Below, piece after piece: positions 50,175-58,861 of a stretch of 64,000 nt of DNA. The notes beneath the pieces are model-generated. The model did no database searches. It was not told where the DNA came from and was given only the letters and a program-made list of their open reading frames with translations. Source of the DNA: an uncultured Verrucomicrobiota bacterium (GTDB taxonomy: Bacteria; Verrucomicrobiota; Verrucomicrobiia; Limisphaerales; UBA9464). The stretch is taken from NCBI GenBank assembly GCA_903910585.1, contig CAIWAH010000230.1, forward strand, positions 1 to 64,000. Reading direction: 5' to 3'. Made by a program: the position numbers and the translations under genes. Every line of letters starts with the position of its first letter. Positions within the stretch are counted from its first letter, which is position 1.

Positions 50175-52481
50175 TCAGAAGGGCGCTTCCCAAGCTTCCA
50201 AAGCGTGTCCGGGGGCGCTGTGGAAGAAGGCCGTGCCGTCGGCGGTGAAGCGCATCCAATTGCGGGGAGCGGAGACTCCCACGCGGAGTCGTTCCCGGCG
50301 GGCCTCTCCATTTCCGGGAATGGCATCCCAAAAAATCATCGTCCGATCACCGGACGTCGCGATCAACTGGCCATCACCCGAAATGGCCAACGCGGTCACC
50401 GGGCCGGCCTGGGCTCGCCAGCTTTCGGATGCAAGCTCAGTGCGGCCGCCATGGTCAAATACCCGGACCCAGCCATCCTCGTTGCCGACGAACAACCGGC
50501 GGCCATCCGGGTGGAAGGCTACCGCCGTGTCGTAGTCGGCGGCACTGCCGACGGGAACGAAGGGCGCCTTCAGGTCGTCCACCTGATAGAGCCGCGCCCG
50601 ACGGCCGATAAAGCCCGTGACCACGAGCGTTCGGCCATCCGGCGAAAGATCCACGCAGTTCACCGCGCTGGGGCCATACAGCATCCGCTGGTCGCGGGTG
50701 CCGGCGGCCGTCCGGTTGGCCAGGTCCACCGTCAGCAGTTTGCCGGGAATCAGCCCGACCAGCTTCTGCTCGTCGGCGGAGAGAGCTCCCCGCACGGTGT
50801 AGGGGAAGCCCGGATGCGAGCGGATGCCCTGGACCTTCCAAGTGGGCTGGGGCGGTTTGCCGGCCGCTCCGGGAGCCGACCACGAAACGATTTCACCGCT
50901 CTGGCCGTCGCGGGTCACCGCGCTCCCGTCCCGGCGAACGGCCAGCGGATAGTGCCATTTCAGCCAGGCCGTGTTGGTGTCGGCGCGATAAAGTGCAAAG
51001 CGTCCGTCAGCGGAGATGCAGGGATGCTCCCAGCGATTCCACGTCCACACGCCACCGATCCGGTGCGATGAGGTTTCCGCAGGAGGCGCCCACAGGCGCA
51101 GGGTTCGGTCATCGGAAAGGGTCGCCAACGGCCCGTTGCCCGGCAGTTGCACCAGATCCCGGATTCGTTCGCCGTGCCCGAGGCGGAACTGGACTTGCCC
51201 GCCGAGCGCGGATCGGCTCAACAAATTGTCCGGCGGAAACCGGGGGCCGGTTCCCGGGACTGTCTGCGCCAGCCCCGGAAAGGCGTCGTCATCATAGGTC
51301 GGGCTTTCGGAGGCTGGCTGCCGGAAGCGAAACTGCCGCAGGGCGGTGTCGGAAGTGCCCACCGAGAGCAGGTCGCCATCCGGGGAGAACGCGATGCGGT
51401 TGATCTGCGCCTGGGCGTCGTGGGCGAACAGCAGCCGTTGGTCCCGGAGGTCCACCACGGCCAGGACGCGAGGGTTGCCGACCTCGGTCGCCGTGGCCAT
51501 GGCGAGGCAGGTGGCGTCGGGACCAAACGCCAGCAGCGCTGGCGAGCCGGTTGATCGGCTTACGTCGTGCGTCGGCGGCGAATCGTCCGCAAGCCGGGCG
51601 GTTACCTCGCCGGTGGGCAGGACTTCGATATGCAGGCGATTGTCCCGTTCGCGTATCCAGGCGATTTGGGCGCGGTCCGAAGTTTGGGCCAATGGTGCAT
51701 AGATGCCGCGGGGCAGGGCAGTCAGCTGGCCGGTCCGCAAGTCCAGGATTCCTCCGGGCTGGCCGTTGGCTGCCGCCCACACGGTGTTGCCGGAGAAAAG
51801 CAGGCGGTCGGCATCCAGCCAAACCGCCCCGATATGGCGGCGTCCGGCGGCGTGAATCAGCTTGCCGGACTCGGACTCGACCACCAGCAACATGTCCCCG
51901 TCGGAACAGGCGAAATGACGTCCGTTCGGAGCAAACGTCAGCGCGTGAAATCCATGGCCGAGAATCTCCCGGTCTTCGATCGCCGGCGTGGGCGGAACGG
52001 CCGGGCCAAGCTCCTGGACGCCGGTGGCGGGATCCACCCAGCGCAGCCGGCGGTCGGCGCCCAACACGGCGAGGCGGCCACGGACCGGTTCCCACGCCAG
52101 GCAACGGGGATCGGAATCGAGCAGGTCCGCGCGGCGGGCATCATCGCTGCGGGCAAGCCAGCGCAGCAGCCGCCACTCGAATCCCCGGCGCGCCGGATCC
52201 AGTCCATCCAGCAGGCGCCGGGCGTTTCCGAGATCACCTTGCTGCCGGAGGGAGAGCGCCTGGGCCAGGGTGGCGAAGTAGGCGCCTGAACGGGCCCGCT
52301 CTTCGGCCTGGCTGGCCTCCGTTGCCCGGATTTCGGCGAGCTGACGGGCCGCCTCGGCGAGCCGCCATTGCCAGAACACGCCGGTGACGCCCAGTCCGGC
52401 CGCGGTGACGGCCAGCAAGGCCAGGGCGACCACCAACGGACGCCGTTTGGTCCAACGCCAGAGCCGCGCGGGTGCCGACAT
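50175..52481 (-). CDS. WD40-repeat membrane protein (detached sensor part of a kinase)
   Basis: 768 residues. It opens with a short basic segment and one membrane helix (RRPLVVALALLAVTAAGLGVTGVFWQW), a short coiled coil (RLAEAARQLAEIRATEASQAEERARSG), then a WD40 beta-propeller region (about residues 125-768; repeats with FAPNGRHFACSDGD, FSPDGDLLSVGTSD, SPDGRTLVVTGF, HPDGRRLFVGNEDGWVRVFD, SGDGQLIATSGDRT). This is the C-terminal half of the Ser/Thr kinase-WD40 fusions common in this phylum. Here the kinase frame ends about 5 bases after this ATG begins, so the protein may be translated alone by coupling. Without a kinase it can only bind partners. Confidence 0.7.
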   Translation of the reverse strand: MSAPARLWRWTKRRPLVVALALLAVTAAGLGVTGVFWQWRLAEAARQLAEIRATEASQAEERARSGAYFATLAQALSLRQQGDLGNARRLLDGLDPARRGFEWRLLRWLARSDDARRADLLDSDPRCLAWEPVRGRLAVLGADRRLRWVDPATGVQELGPAVPPTPAIEDREILGHGFHALTFAPNGRHFACSDGDMLLVVESESGKLIHAAGRRHIGAVWLDADRLLFSGNTVWAAANGQPGGILDLRTGQLTALPRGIYAPLAQTSDRAQIAWIRERDNRLHIEVLPTGEVTARLADDSPPTHDVSRSTGSPALLAFGPDATCLAMATATEVGNPRVLAVVDLRDQRLLFAHDAQAQINRIAFSPDGDLLSVGTSDTALRQFRFRQPASESPTYDDDAFPGLAQTVPGTGPRFPPDNLLSRSALGGQVQFRLGHGERIRDLVQLPGNGPLATLSDDRTLRLWAPPAETSSHRIGGVWTWNRWEHPCISADGRFALYRADTNTAWLKWHYPLAVRRDGSAVTRDGQSGEIVSWSAPGAAGKPPQPTWKVQGIRSHPGFPYTVRGALSADEQKLVGLIPGKLLTVDLANRTAAGTRDQRMLYGPSAVNCVDLSPDGRTLVVTGFIGRRARLYQVDDLKAPFVPVGSAADYDTAVAFHPDGRRLFVGNEDGWVRVFDHGGRTELASESWRAQAGPVTALAISGDGQLIATSGDRTMIFWDAIPGNGEARRERLRVGVSAPRNWMRFTADGTAFFHSAPGHALEAWEAPF

Positions 52482-52821
52482 CGTAAACCGGCACGATGTG
52501 GGGATGCTCCAGCGTCGCGGAAAGTTCGGCCTCCGTTTTCAGACGGTCCACGCCGCCTCCGGGCGTGCCGGCGGAAGCATGGACGATCTTGAGCGCCACC
52601 AAACGGTTCAGCCCCCGGTGACGGGCGCGATACACGATGCCCATTCCGCCCCGGGCAATTTCCTCCAACAGTTCGTAGGCGGCGAGGCCGGCCGGGCGGT
52701 AGTCCTCCGAATGCGGCGTTTCCAGGGCTCCGAACAGGCTGTCCGCCATGCAGGCTCCGCACATCCCATGGGTGTCATCCGGCGCGAGCGGGCGCTGGCA
52801 ACGGACACAGGTGGCGGACAT
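52476..52821 (-). pseudogene. Remnant of Ser/Thr protein kinase: N-lobe only
   Basis: From ATG 52821 the frame gives a zinc-ribbon-like CVRCQRPL...CGAC segment, then a kinase N-lobe: Gly-loop ARGGMGIVYRAR (about residues 56-67), Lys in VALKIV (K78), helix C and HPHIVPVYDVG, about where the hinge to the C-lobe begins. The next expected 180 or so residues, including the HRD catalytic loop and DFG, are missing. The other frame then continues straight into the membrane helix and WD40 part. So about 0.6 kb was deleted and the reading frame changed. The kinase cannot be active. Confidence 0.78.
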
Positions 52822-53013
52822 GCAGGGAGACTTGGCGGAACCGGGGAGCCGGCGACAGGAACCTCCGCGTGGTCGGCGTTTCGGGCCGGGCTGGGGCCGG
52901 AAGCTTCCGGGCGGTCGAGCGCCGTTGCCCCAGTGGGAACGCCGAGGGCGTCGCCAAACCGTGCACGCACCCAGACCCAGGATGGCGCGGGGACTGGAAT
53001 TGATGGGGGTGGT

Positions 53014-53769
53014 CTATCCAATCGAGGAGCGGCGCGCTTTCAGTCGGGTCCACGCCAGCGTTGTGCCGGCAAAAATGAGGGCACCCCAGGTGGAGGCTTC
53101 GGGCACCGCCACATTGTCGAACGTGATGGCCCCGATGCCGTTGGAATTCTGCGGAACGCTGCCATTGCGGGCATTGGTGCCGGAGATCACAAACTCGTCG
53201 CCCGGCTGCGCGCCGGTCACGTCGAAGAAATACCAGTCGGAATCCAGATTGGCCTCGACGAAGGAGAAGATCAGCCCGCTGTTGCCCGATCCCCCCGCCG
53301 TCTGGCGCACCCTGAGATCGTTCGGCGAGATATCGGTGAAGTCCGTCTCGTCCACCAGCACCCCGAGCCGGAAGCTTGATGCCTGGCTCACGGTGATCCG
53401 GGCGAAGTCCTGTTCCTGCAACGTGACACCACCCGAGGCATACCAGATGCCGGTCTTGACCGAGCCGCCGAGCGGGTTGTCCACGGTGGTGTAGTTGGGG
53501 CTGGTGACGTGCCCGCTGTAGAACGTGCTTACCAGATTGATCACCGAGGCGTAGGCCGGGTTGCTGAGCTGGGCGCCGCCAGGGCTGGTGGTCAGCAGGT
53601 GACCCGCGCTGCCGTAGATGTTGTTGCCATCGGCATCCAGTGGCTTGGAGACGCCGGCCGTGCGCCAGGCACCGCTGGTGGTGAGGTCGTAGCCGACGTA
53701 GGTGACGGTGGCTCCGAAAGCGGGCAGCGCCGCGGTCAACAGGACGGAAGAGAGGGCAACTCGGCTCAT
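53014..53769 (-). CDS. PEP-CTERM sorting-signal protein
   Basis: 251 residues with signal peptide (VALSSVLLTAALPAFGA) and the C-terminal PEP-CTERM signal VPEASTWGALIFAGTTLAWTRLKARR. The middle is beta-rich with Thr, Ser, Gly and Asn and no catalytic motif; a stretch with DSDWYFFDVTGAQPGDEFVISGTNARNG resembles extracellular beta-sandwich domains. A bipartite motif 22 to 53 bp upstream (at 53791-53822 on the minus strand) matches one before the FG-GAP gene at 57697, suggesting common control. Confidence 0.85.
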   Translation of the reverse strand: MSRVALSSVLLTAALPAFGATVTYVGYDLTTSGAWRTAGVSKPLDADGNNIYGSAGHLLTTSPGGAQLSNPAYASVINLVSTFYSGHVTSPNYTTVDNPLGGSVKTGIWYASGGVTLQEQDFARITVSQASSFRLGVLVDETDFTDISPNDLRVRQTAGGSGNSGLIFSFVEANLDSDWYFFDVTGAQPGDEFVISGTNARNGSVPQNSNGIGAITFDNVAVPEASTWGALIFAGTTLAWTRLKARRSSIG

Positions 53770-54327
53770 CGCGAAGGTTGGTTCTACTGACTGCTACAAC
53801 GACCGGACGAAAAAGTAACACGGTGGAATTGGTTTCGCTCAGCAGGGGCGGCCGCGGGTGGGCCGAACGATCCGAAGCCGGAACGAGCCAAGTGAAGGGG
53901 CGCGGACGGTCACGACCGCGTGGGCGCATCAGGACACTGCTCCCATCTCCCTCTCCTGCACGCGGAGTAGAGCAGAGGTCCGGGGAGAGGAGTTGGCCCG
54001 AAAAGCCCGCGACCTCTGGTTGTGCGCCCCTACCCATGAACCGGGTCGGGGAGCGCCGGAGTTACGACGGCACCCGGGGGCGAAAGCGGCCGGCGCGCCG
54101 CCGGTGCTCCCGGGGTTTTCGCCCGGGTTCAGGGGCACAGCTCGCGAGCCTTCGCAGCTCGTGAATTCTCTCCCCGATCGAGGCAGAGGGGAGAAGGCCG
54201 GGGAGAGGGGTGCGTCCGAAATTGTGATTCCGGCGACGGACGCCCAGAACCATCACGGTCCTGACGCCAAAAGACACGCGGACGTGACCGTCCGCGTTCC
54301 GACTGCGCGGGAGGCGGAGTCCGCCGT
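53770..54327. other. Intergenic stretch with a probable inverted-repeat element (about 53897-54300)
   Basis: 558 bases without a convincing gene. The two ends carry an inverted repeat of about 22 bp: GCGGACGGTCACG-A-CCGCGTG on the left, and its near-complement at 54276-54297 (ACGCGGAC-GTGACC-GTCCGCGT, itself a hairpin). Inside are pyrimidine- and purine-rich strings (CTCCCTCTCCTGC, CTCTCCCCGATCGAGGC and GGGGAGAGG). The pattern suggests a MITE-like or other small repeat. The right-hand hairpin may also act as a terminator for the gene at 54328-55053. Confidence 0.5.
53791..53822 (-). promoter_or_regulatory. Bipartite upstream motif (copy A) before PEP-CTERM gene
   Basis: Read on the minus strand: CGTGTTAC, 13 bases, CGTTGTAGCAG; the motif ends 21 bp before the ATG. 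The same two blocks with exactly 13 bases between them occur at 57790-57821 upstream of the FG-GAP gene, although the 13-base spacers differ. This suits a shared promoter (for example for the ECF sigma factor at 58011) or a common operator. Confidence 0.6.
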
Positions 54328-55053
54328 TCAGACCGAACGCCGGGAACGTCGCCAGACGCCGGCCGCCGCGGCCGCCAGCCCGACACCGGCTGCCCAGGTG
54401 CCGGCTTCGGGGACGGCGGAGACGGTGTCGTTGCCGGTGAGGGTGAAGCTCCAGCTCACCAGTTCCATGGTTCCGCCAGCGGCGAGGTCGCCGAGGTTGA
54501 AGCGCCAGTCGCCGTTGCCAGTGCCGCCGTTGAACGCCGACAGCAGCGCCGTGCGCGCCGGGTCCAGCGTGGCGTCCCCCACCCGGCCGTCGGGTTGGAA
54601 GGTGCCGTTGAGCACTCCGCTGATGAGGGACACGGCATGGATGTCGGTGAGGGGCGGATCGCCGACCGGCGCCTGGTCCCGGAGGGTGATTTGCCAGCCG
54701 TCGTAGCCGAAACCGAGCGGGTCGCTGCCGGTGATGCCGACGCGGTTCAGTAGCACGGCGGAGGGATCGCTCACGGTGGGAGCGACGCCCACGGGGCTCT
54801 TGAGCAGCGAGGCAAACATGTCGCTGGCCCAGCCGGTATCAGAAGCGGTGCCGCGGAGCTCGAAGCTGATGGTCAGTTCGCTCAGCGACAGGATCGCGGA
54901 ACTGGTGACGCTGTGCAGGAACGAGGTGAGCACCGGCTGGTTGTCGGCAATCGCCGTGGTGACGACCGTCGGTGTGTAGGTCTCAGTGACCAGCGCGGCC
55001 GAGGCGGTGCCGGCGGCCAGGAGGGCGGCGGCGGTGGTGCGGATCAGTTTCAT
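54328..55053 (-). CDS. PEP-CTERM protein with P-domain-like fold
   Basis: 241 residues, signal peptide (TTAAALLAAGTASAALV) and C-terminal PEP-CTERM signal VPEAGTWAAGVGLAAAAAGVWRRSRR. The mature part resembles the proprotein convertase P-domain: SELTISFELRGT, LLSAFNGGTGNGDWRFNLGDLAAGGTMELVSWSFTLTG. Such domains stabilise or anchor extracellular proteins. It lies 41 bp downstream of the FG-GAP gene on the same strand and is probably co-transcribed with it. Confidence 0.82.
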   Translation of the reverse strand: MKLIRTTAAALLAAGTASAALVTETYTPTVVTTAIADNQPVLTSFLHSVTSSAILSLSELTISFELRGTASDTGWASDMFASLLKSPVGVAPTVSDPSAVLLNRVGITGSDPLGFGYDGWQITLRDQAPVGDPPLTDIHAVSLISGVLNGTFQPDGRVGDATLDPARTALLSAFNGGTGNGDWRFNLGDLAAGGTMELVSWSFTLTGNDTVSAVPEAGTWAAGVGLAAAAAGVWRRSRRSV

Positions 55054-56059
55054 AGGCGGGAAGTTTTCAGTGGTCAGTAATCAGTGTTCAGGGCTCACGG
55101 ATTGCTCACGGCGCGGTAGAAGCGCACGGGGTCGGGCGGGTTGACGTCGGTGTGGGTGAAGACGCCGTTGGGAGCAGCGGTGTAGATGGCCTGGGGCGCG
55201 AACTCCTGCCAGTCGTAGTTGGGTGGGCCGGCGGTGCTGTATTGCACGCGGAAGCTGCCGCCCGGGACGCCGAGGAAAGTGACCACGAAGTCATCGCCGC
55301 TCGGCACGAGGGTCAGGTCGTTGGGCGTGCCGCTGCCACCGCCCGAGGTGCTGGTCTCGGTGACCGTGACGGTGCCGGTGACGGTGTTGCCGCCGGGGCC
55401 GTCGCTGAGGGTGTATTCGAAGCTGCCGTTGCCGGCGTTGTTCGCCGGGGCGGTGTAGACCACGAAGTTGCCCGTGATCGTCACCGTCGCGCCGGCGGGC
55501 AGGGCGTTGCCCACGGCGCTGAGCGTCAGCGGGTCACTGTCCGCATCGGTGTCGTTGGCCAGCAGCGTGGCCTTGAGCACCTTCGCCACCGTCGTCGTGT
55601 TCGGGCGGTTCAAGCCGTCCCCGGCCGCCACCGGCGCGGCGTTGAGGCCGGTGCCCTGGACCGCGAAGTCGAACGGGTTCTCGTCGCTGTCGTCATTGGC
55701 CAGGCTCAACGTCGCGGTGCGAAGGCCGTCGGCGCTGGGATTGAAGGCGACCTGGAACGTCGTGGTTCCGCCGCTGTCTGCCACCGGCGAGGATGGCTGG
55801 ACGGTGACGGTGAAGTCCGCGGCGTGAGTGCCGCCGACCACGACCCGGGGCGTGCCGGTCAGGTTCAGCGCGGCGGAGCCGGTGTTCCGCACGGTGAAGG
55901 TGCGGGTCACGGTGCCTCCCACGGTCAGGGCGCTGCCGAAGTCGGTGTGGTCGGCCAAAGCCGGGGTAGGGTCGCCATCGGTGAGGTCGGTGGCGTTGCC
56001 TTCCACCGCGATTTCCGGCGTCGCGGCGAGGGTGAAAATGTAGGCCGCCCCCGGATTGC

Positions 56060-56800
56060 TGGCGAGTTCGTTGGGCGTGCTGTTGATGCCCGTCGTGCCG
56101 CTGTCCTCCCCGGTCGCCCCGACGACCACCGTGTCGCCCGACACCGCCACCGACCTGCCGAACTCGTCACTCGCAGTGACCTGGCTGGCCTTCAGATACG
56201 CCTGCTGGCTCCACGTCGTGCCGCTGCGCACGAAGACGTAGGCCGGCTGGCGCTCTCGTTGGGCGTGCTGTTGATGCCCGTCGTGCTGCTGTCCTCCAAG
56301 TTCGCCCCGACGACCACCGTGTCGCCCGACACCGCCACCGAGACGCCGAACTGGTCGCTCGCGGTGACTTGGCTGGCCTTCAGATACGCCTGCTGGCTCC
56401 ACGTCGTGCCGCTGCGCACGAAGACGTAGGCCGCGCCGGCACCGCTGGCGCTCTCGTTGGGCGTGCTGTTGATGCCCGTCGTGCTGCTGTCCTCCCCGGT
56501 CGCCCCGACGACCACCGTGTCGCCCGACACCGCCACCGAGACGCCGAAGTTGTCACCCGCGGTGACTTGGCTGGCCTTGAGATACGCCTGCTGGCTCCAT
56601 GTCGTGCCGCTGCGCACGAAGACGTAGGCCGCGCCGGCACCGCTGGCGCTCTCGTTGGGCGTGCTGTTGATGCCCGTCGTGCTGCTGGCCTCAAAGTAAG
56701 CCCCGACGACCACCGTGTCGCCCGACACTGCCACCGAGTAGCCGAACTGGTCACCCGAGCCGAGAGTGCCCGGATTGTTCATCTTTACATACGCCTGCTG
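56060..56800 (-). repeat. Tandem 198-bp repeats within the FG-GAP gene
   Basis: At least three nearly identical units of 198 bp in tandem, with one neighbour of 188 bp (distances 188 and 198 bp between the same motif copies at 56185, 56373 and 56571). A weaker, older unit follows near 56760. Near-identity at the DNA level indicates recent duplication or gene conversion. Confidence 0.88.
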
Positions 56801-57060
56801 GGCGATGGGATCAATGGTGAGGGGATACCGCGCCCCCGCCTCCTCCACGAGCAGCCGCACCGTGTCGCCGCCCGCCGCCTCGAAGCGTGAGGGCAGCACC
56901 TTGCCGTCCGCGTCCCAGACCTTCAGGCCGGCGTAGTTCACCACCGTCGCGCCGCCCGCGTCCTGGAAGAGCACGCCGAGGGCGTCGGCGCTGACGACGG
57001 GCTTGAGGCCGCCGCGGGTGGAGAGGAGGAAGGAGAGGGGTTTGGAAGGCGCGCCAGCGT

Positions 57061-57131
57061 CTTGGAGTGCGCCAGTCCCCTGGCGCTTTTCCCCCGCCTC
57101 CGAAAGCGGCAGAGGACTGCCGCAGTCCAAG
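57061..57131 (-). repeat. Three-stem palindromic element inside the FG-GAP gene
   Basis: Outer stem CTTGGAGTGC with GCAGTCCAAG (9 of 10 pairs). Inside are two perfect 7-bp hairpins: GCGCCAG-TCCC-CTGGCGC at 57069-57086 and GCGGCAG-AGGA-CTGCCGC at 57106-57123. The element lies in frame in the protein, encoding CGSPLPLSEAGEKRQGTGALQ. It looks like an inserted REP-like unit that happens to be translated. Confidence 0.7.
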
Positions 57132-57697
57132 ACCTCGCGGAGTCCGGGCCGTTCCTTCACGGTGAAGCCGTGTTCCAGCCCGCGTTTGTCGTTCACCCAC
57201 CACTCCTGCACGTTCGCGTCCCACTGGTAAGTCAGCCGCTGGCCGTCGGCCTTCACGGCAGGCGTGCCGCCCACGGGCTGCTGGCCCGCGCCGAAACCGT
57301 AGCTCTTCAGCTCCAGGCCCCACGTCCAACTCCCTTCGCGCGGGGTGGAGAGGAAGCCGCGCCCGTCGAAGCGCGTGGTCCACTGCTGGCCCGGATTGCG
57401 CGCCTGCCAGCCCGTCGCCGTGGGCATGAAGGCGTGCCGCCCCGCCTCGTAGGCGGCGCGGATGCTGGCCCAGTCGGACTTGGCCAGGCCCTGTGGGGTC
57501 TGGTCGGGGGAAGTGAGGTGCTGGGTCTTGCCGCCGCTCGCCGCGCCCAGCGCGAGGTTGGCCGGGGCGGGGGAGTCCGCGTGGACCAGGGCGGCCGGAA
57601 GCGCGCACCACGACAGGAGGGCGAGACAGGCGGCCCGGAAGCCGGCGGCACGGGGCCGACGGGAAACCACGACCGGGCGCAAGGTAGGCAGATTCAT

Positions 57698-58010
57698 GGC
57701 AATAGACTGGAAATCCTCAAAGAGGGTGACGTATCCCGGCCACCGCCTCCTCCACAGATTGGGTGATCCGGAAAATGTCCCTCCAGTCGCTGCTACAACG
57801 TCGGCCGCCGGCGGTAACACGATTTGTGAAATCTGTTTTCGGGCGGGGCGCCGGGGAGGCTGGGGGGAGGAAGGGCGAATCCGTGCCCCACTGGCGCTGC
57901 GGCCGTGGGGTTAATCAGGGGAATGGGTGGGCGGGTCCCCCGGGGGCGTATTCCGGCAGCGCGGCCGCGCCGCCCCAGCGGGATTACTTGGCCGCGAAGA
58001 CGACCGGTGG
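57698..58010. other. Intergenic region between ECF sigma gene and FG-GAP gene
   Basis: 313 bases. It holds the bipartite motif at 57790-57821 and is otherwise without a gene I recognise. The stretch 57840-57960 is rich in G-runs. Confidence 0.5.
57790..57821 (-). promoter_or_regulatory. Bipartite upstream motif (copy B) before FG-GAP gene
   Basis: Read on the minus strand: CGTGTTAC, 13 bases, CGTTGTAGCAG, identical in both blocks and in spacing to the copy at 53791-53822. It ends 92 bp before the ATG at 57697, leaving a leader if it is a promoter. Confidence 0.6.
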
Positions 58011-58769
58011 TCAGCCCCGGAGCATGGCGAGGACGTGCCGGATTTCCTCGTCCACTTCGCGCAGGTCGCTGACCTGGCTGGCGATTTCCTCGCGGAACAG
58101 GTCGCGGTAGCGCCCGCGGAATCGCTGAAGCGCCATCTTGAAGGCGCCTTCCGTCAGCCCGAGTGGCTGTGCCAACTGGGCATAAGCCGCGTCTGCCTGG
58201 GGGCCGTCGGCCAGAACCAGCTTGAAGACGGCGAAGCGGGCGGCCTGGCCGGCGGCTTCGCATTCGGCCTTCAGCCGATCCAGCACGCGGTTGACCACGG
58301 CCCGGGCCCATTTCCGCTCAAACTCCCGTTCGGGCGTCTCGTCATGGCGCAGGGAATCGAACTCGGCGTCGGTGAGTTCATCGAACGAAACGGGCGCCTC
58401 GCCGGGGCTCCGCTTGAGGCGGTGGGCGTGCTTGTGCTGGTTGTGCAGGTGGTTGTGCAGGCTGGTCAGCAGGAACGTGCGGAAGCGGCCCTTTTCCCGG
58501 TGGGCAGCGGCCAGCGCGCCCTTTTCCAGCAGGTGTGCAAAGAAGCCCTGGGTCAGATCCTCGGCCCGGTCCGGCGAGCCGGTGAGGCTGGTGACGTAGG
58601 CGTGCACGGGGGACCAGTGGGCGCGGCAAAGCGATTCCAAGGCCTCGAACTGGGCGGGCGGACGGGTGTCCGCCGCGTCGCCTAGCAGGGTCCAATGGGT
58701 CGTGGGAAAATAGCCTCCGCCGCTCACGTCAGGGCGCGGACAATGCGTGGATGAACGCGTGGCCGGCAA
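58011..58769 (-). CDS. ECF-family RNA polymerase sigma factor
   Basis: About 240 residues. Region 2 is LCRAHWSPVHAYVTSLTGSPDRAEDLTQGFFAHLLEKG and region 4 is LAQPLGLTEGAFKMALQRFRGRYRDLFREEI. The opening FPTTHWTLL is typical of ECF sigmas in Planctomycetes/Verrucomicrobia that accompany Ser/Thr kinase-WD40 proteins. The upstream frame starts with TTG at 58769; a GTG at 58727 gives a shorter, more usual N-terminus (VSGGGYFPTTHW), and neither has a good ribosome site. The kinase it would normally pair with is truncated at 52476-52821. The shared motif before nearby genes could be its target. Confidence 0.87.
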   Translation of the reverse strand: MPATRSSTHCPRPDVSGGGYFPTTHWTLLGDAADTRPPAQFEALESLCRAHWSPVHAYVTSLTGSPDRAEDLTQGFFAHLLEKGALAAAHREKGRFRTFLLTSLHNHLHNQHKHAHRLKRSPGEAPVSFDELTDAEFDSLRHDETPEREFERKWARAVVNRVLDRLKAECEAAGQAARFAVFKLVLADGPQADAAYAQLAQPLGLTEGAFKMALQRFRGRYRDLFREEIASQVSDLREVDEEIRHVLAMLRG

Positions 58770-58861
58770 CTGCGGACTGTGCGGCAGGATGATGCGGGGC
58801 GGGGATCCCTTTCAGGCTCGCTCCCGGACGGTGGCGGCGGCCAAACTGAGGTCACCGATTC

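Larger units (their letters stand above)
55095..57697 (-). pseudogene. FG-GAP repeat surface protein with a 10-bp frame-shifting deletion
   Basis: From ATG 57697 (signal peptide ACLALLSWCALPAALVHA) the protein has an unrecognised N-terminal domain and then near-identical FG-GAP repeats of 66 residues (198 bp; FGVSVAVSGDTVVVGA, SSTTGINSTPNESAS, AAYVFVRSGTTWSQQ). At about 56243 one repeat lacks 10 bp compared with its neighbours (unit 188 instead of 198 bp), moving the frame. The other frame continues with one more repeat, then Ig-like/cadherin-like and VCBS-type segments, and ends in a beta domain finishing VRFYRAVSNP. Restoring 10 bp gives 870 residues. The loss could be real slippage between repeats or an assembly error. 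Confidence 0.82.

Noticed and set aside
54276-54297. Small RNA gene at the hairpin near 54280
   Set aside because: Only one hairpin is seen without a promoter; a terminator or repeat end explains it better.
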